Shown one piece after another: positions 62,905 through 64,000 of a stretch of 64,000 nucleotides of DNA; the first letter of the stretch is position 1; every line of letters starts with the position of its first letter. The notes under the pieces were generated by a model, which was not told the DNA's origin, searched no databases, and worked only from the letters and a program-made list of their open reading frames with translations. Made by a program: the position numbers and the translations under genes. The stretch comes from Mycobacterium innocens (GTDB lineage: Bacteria; Actinomycetota; Actinomycetes; Mycobacteriales; Mycobacteriaceae): the NCBI RefSeq assembly GCF_900566055.1, contig NZ_UPHQ01000099.1, positions 1 through 64,000 of the forward strand, written 5' to 3'.

Positions 62905-63668
62905 TGCGCATCCTCGACCGCTTCCGACTCGACGACCGGGTCGCGATCATTACCGGGGCATCCAGTGGCCTCGGCGTCACGTTCGCCCAGGCCCTCGCCG
63001 AGGCCGGTGCCGATGTGGTGCTGGGCGCACGGCGCGAGGACCGGCTGGCCGGCACCCGTGCGCTCGTCGAGGCGGCGGGGCGCAAGGCCGTCGCGGTGCG
63101 CACCGACGTCACCGATCCCGAGCAGTGCCGGGCCCTGGTCGACGCCGCGATCGGCACGTTCGGCCGGGTCGACATCCTGGTCAACAACGCCGGCGTCGGG
63201 ACCGCGGTGCCTGCCACCCGCGAAACCCCGGATCAGTTCCGTTCCGTCGTCGAGCTCAACCTCAACGGTTGCTACTGGATGGCCCAGGCGTGTGCGCAGG
63301 TCATGAGGCCCGGCAGCTCGATCGTCAACATCAGCAGCGTGCTCGGCCTGACCACCGCCGGTTTGCCGCAGGCCGCCTACGCATCGTCCAAGGCCGGACT
63401 GATCGGTCTGACCCGCGACCTGGCCCAGCAGTGGACCGGGCGAAAGGGCATCCGGGTCAACGCGTTGGCGCCCGGTTTCTTCGAATCCGAGATGACCGAC
63501 CAATTCCCCGCCGGTTACGTCGAGACCACGGTCATCCCGCGCACCCTGATGGGCCGCGTCGGCCTGGCCGAAGAACTGGCCGCCGCGCTGGTCTTCCTGG
63601 CCAGCGACGCCGCCAGCTTCATCACCGGTATCACGCTGCCCGTCGAGGGCGGCCTGCTCACCTCCTGA
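62904..63668 (+). CDS. Short-chain dehydrogenase/reductase
   Basis: 254 residues, classical SDR. The NAD(P) site is TGASSGLG (near residue 18), NNAG follows, and the catalytic Ser-Tyr-Lys lie in INISSVLG and YASSKAG. ARREDRLAG after strand 2 is Arg-rich and suggests possible NADPH use. The substrate is unknown, but the ligase gene 26 bases downstream points to an acyl-CoA or sterol side-chain pathway. A GTG one codon earlier (62901) is an alternative start. Confidence 0.9.
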   Translation: MRILDRFRLDDRVAIITGASSGLGVTFAQALAEAGADVVLGARREDRLAGTRALVEAAGRKAVAVRTDVTDPEQCRALVDAAIGTFGRVDILVNNAGVGTAVPATRETPDQFRSVVELNLNGCYWMAQACAQVMRPGSSIVNISSVLGLTTAGLPQAAYASSKAGLIGLTRDLAQQWTGRKGIRVNALAPGFFESEMTDQFPAGYVETTVIPRTLMGRVGLAEELAAALVFLASDAASFITGITLPVEGGLLTS

Positions 63669-63694
63669 CCGCACCGACTCAGAGAAAGGCAGTC

Positions 63695-64000
63695 ATGAAC
63701 GTCGGATCGCAGCTGCGCAAACGGGCCGAGTTGAATCCCTCCCTGGAGGCGCTCGTCGATGAGACCGCCGGACGGCGGTTCACCTTTGCCGAACTCGACG
63801 AACGCGCCGACCGGGCCGCCCGGGTGCTGACCGGGCTGGGGCTGGGCAAGGGCGACCGGGTCGCCGTGCTGTTGCCCACCGGCCACCAGTTCGTCGAGGT
63901 GTTTTACGGTGCGGCGCGGGCCGGGCTGGTGGTCGTGCCGTTGAACTGGCGGCTGGTCGCCAACGAGCTGGCGTTCATGCTGCGCGACTCGGGGGCGACG
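63695..64000 (+). CDS. Acyl-CoA ligase, N-terminal part (runs off window)
   Basis: The first 102 residues of an ANL-type ligase (MNVGSQLRKRAELNPSLEALVDE...FTFAELDERADRAARVL...GDRVAVLLPTGHQF). It ends at the window edge before the P-loop, so substrate class cannot be judged. AGAAAGG lies before the ATG. Co-transcribed with the SDR. Confidence 0.88.
   Translation, partial: MNVGSQLRKRAELNPSLEALVDETAGRRFTFAELDERADRAARVLTGLGLGKGDRVAVLLPTGHQFVEVFYGAARAGLVVVPLNWRLVANELAFMLRDSGAT

Overview
The window is chromosomal DNA of a slow-growing Mycobacterium. GC is high throughout, GTG starts and ATGA/GTGA gene overlaps are common, and about fifty genes follow the order of M. tuberculosis H37Rv Rv1367c to Rv1431. 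It is not the M. tuberculosis complex. PE15/PPE20 are missing between pyrF and mihF, the PE_PGRS/vapBC/lipH block is missing between the AraC gene and lipI, and extra genes are present (a PPOX-fold oxidoreductase after metK, a DUF2231-Rieske gene, a TetR/SDR/acyl-CoA ligase set). A relative of M. kansasii, M. gastri, M. szulgai or M. marinum fits; the species cannot be fixed from this sequence alone. Gene names and comparisons to H37Rv are from memory of those proteins, not from a search.

Layout. 0-3.9 kb: a partial CDS, a decayed FAD monooxygenase, a GNAT acetyltransferase, a serine hydrolase and the lipoprotein LprF. 4.2-7.9 kb: a compact b5-desaturase / pks18 / sulfotransferase operon, followed by a convergent methyltransferase. 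8.6-9.3 kb: intergenic DNA with a 20-bp tandem repeat. 9.3-23.0 kb: the pyrimidine operon (pyrR-pyrB-pyrC-membrane protein-carA-carB-pyrF), then mihF, gmk, rpoZ, coaBC and metK. 23.0-29.4 kb: PPOX oxidoreductase, Baeyer-Villiger monooxygenase and cyp132, divergent from their AraC regulator, then lipI and a YhhN membrane protein. 29.4-38.0 kb: priA, a MarR repressor between two methyltransferase genes (one broken), fmt, rsmB, rpe and ribD. 38.0-43.6 kb: the P55/LprG lipid-export pair and the riboflavin genes ribE, ribBA and ribH. 43.6-51.5 kb: lprH, a broken lectin gene, uvrC, rapZ, cuvA, whiA and a WS/DGAT gene. 51.5-59 kb: a second copy of the intergenic repeat element, lipO, fadD12, an acyltransferase, a 35-bp triple repeat and three frameshifted genes. 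59-64 kb: a PE-PPE esterase (frameshifted), a DUF3556 membrane protein, a QsdR-type TetR regulator, an SDR and the start of an acyl-CoA ligase.

How it works together. The core supplies UMP, GMP, riboflavin, CoA and SAM, initiator-tRNA formylation, rRNA methylation and excision repair. The accessory part is mostly lipid chemistry: type III PKS, P450, BVMO, esterases, acyltransferases, acyl-CoA ligases and lipoproteins. At least eleven genes have a TANNNT -10 box placed 6-7 nt before the start codon, which predicts leaderless mRNAs. Six genes are visibly broken, four or five of them by indels or deletions; either real gene decay or sequence error could explain the single-base cases.

The least explained signals are two dispersed intergenic elements built on a 20-bp unit, a 28-codon cysteine-rich ORF with a long hairpin that exactly bridges carA and carB, divergent lipI/YhhN start codons sharing one CATG, and a TetR gene whose best-placed start codon is ATC.
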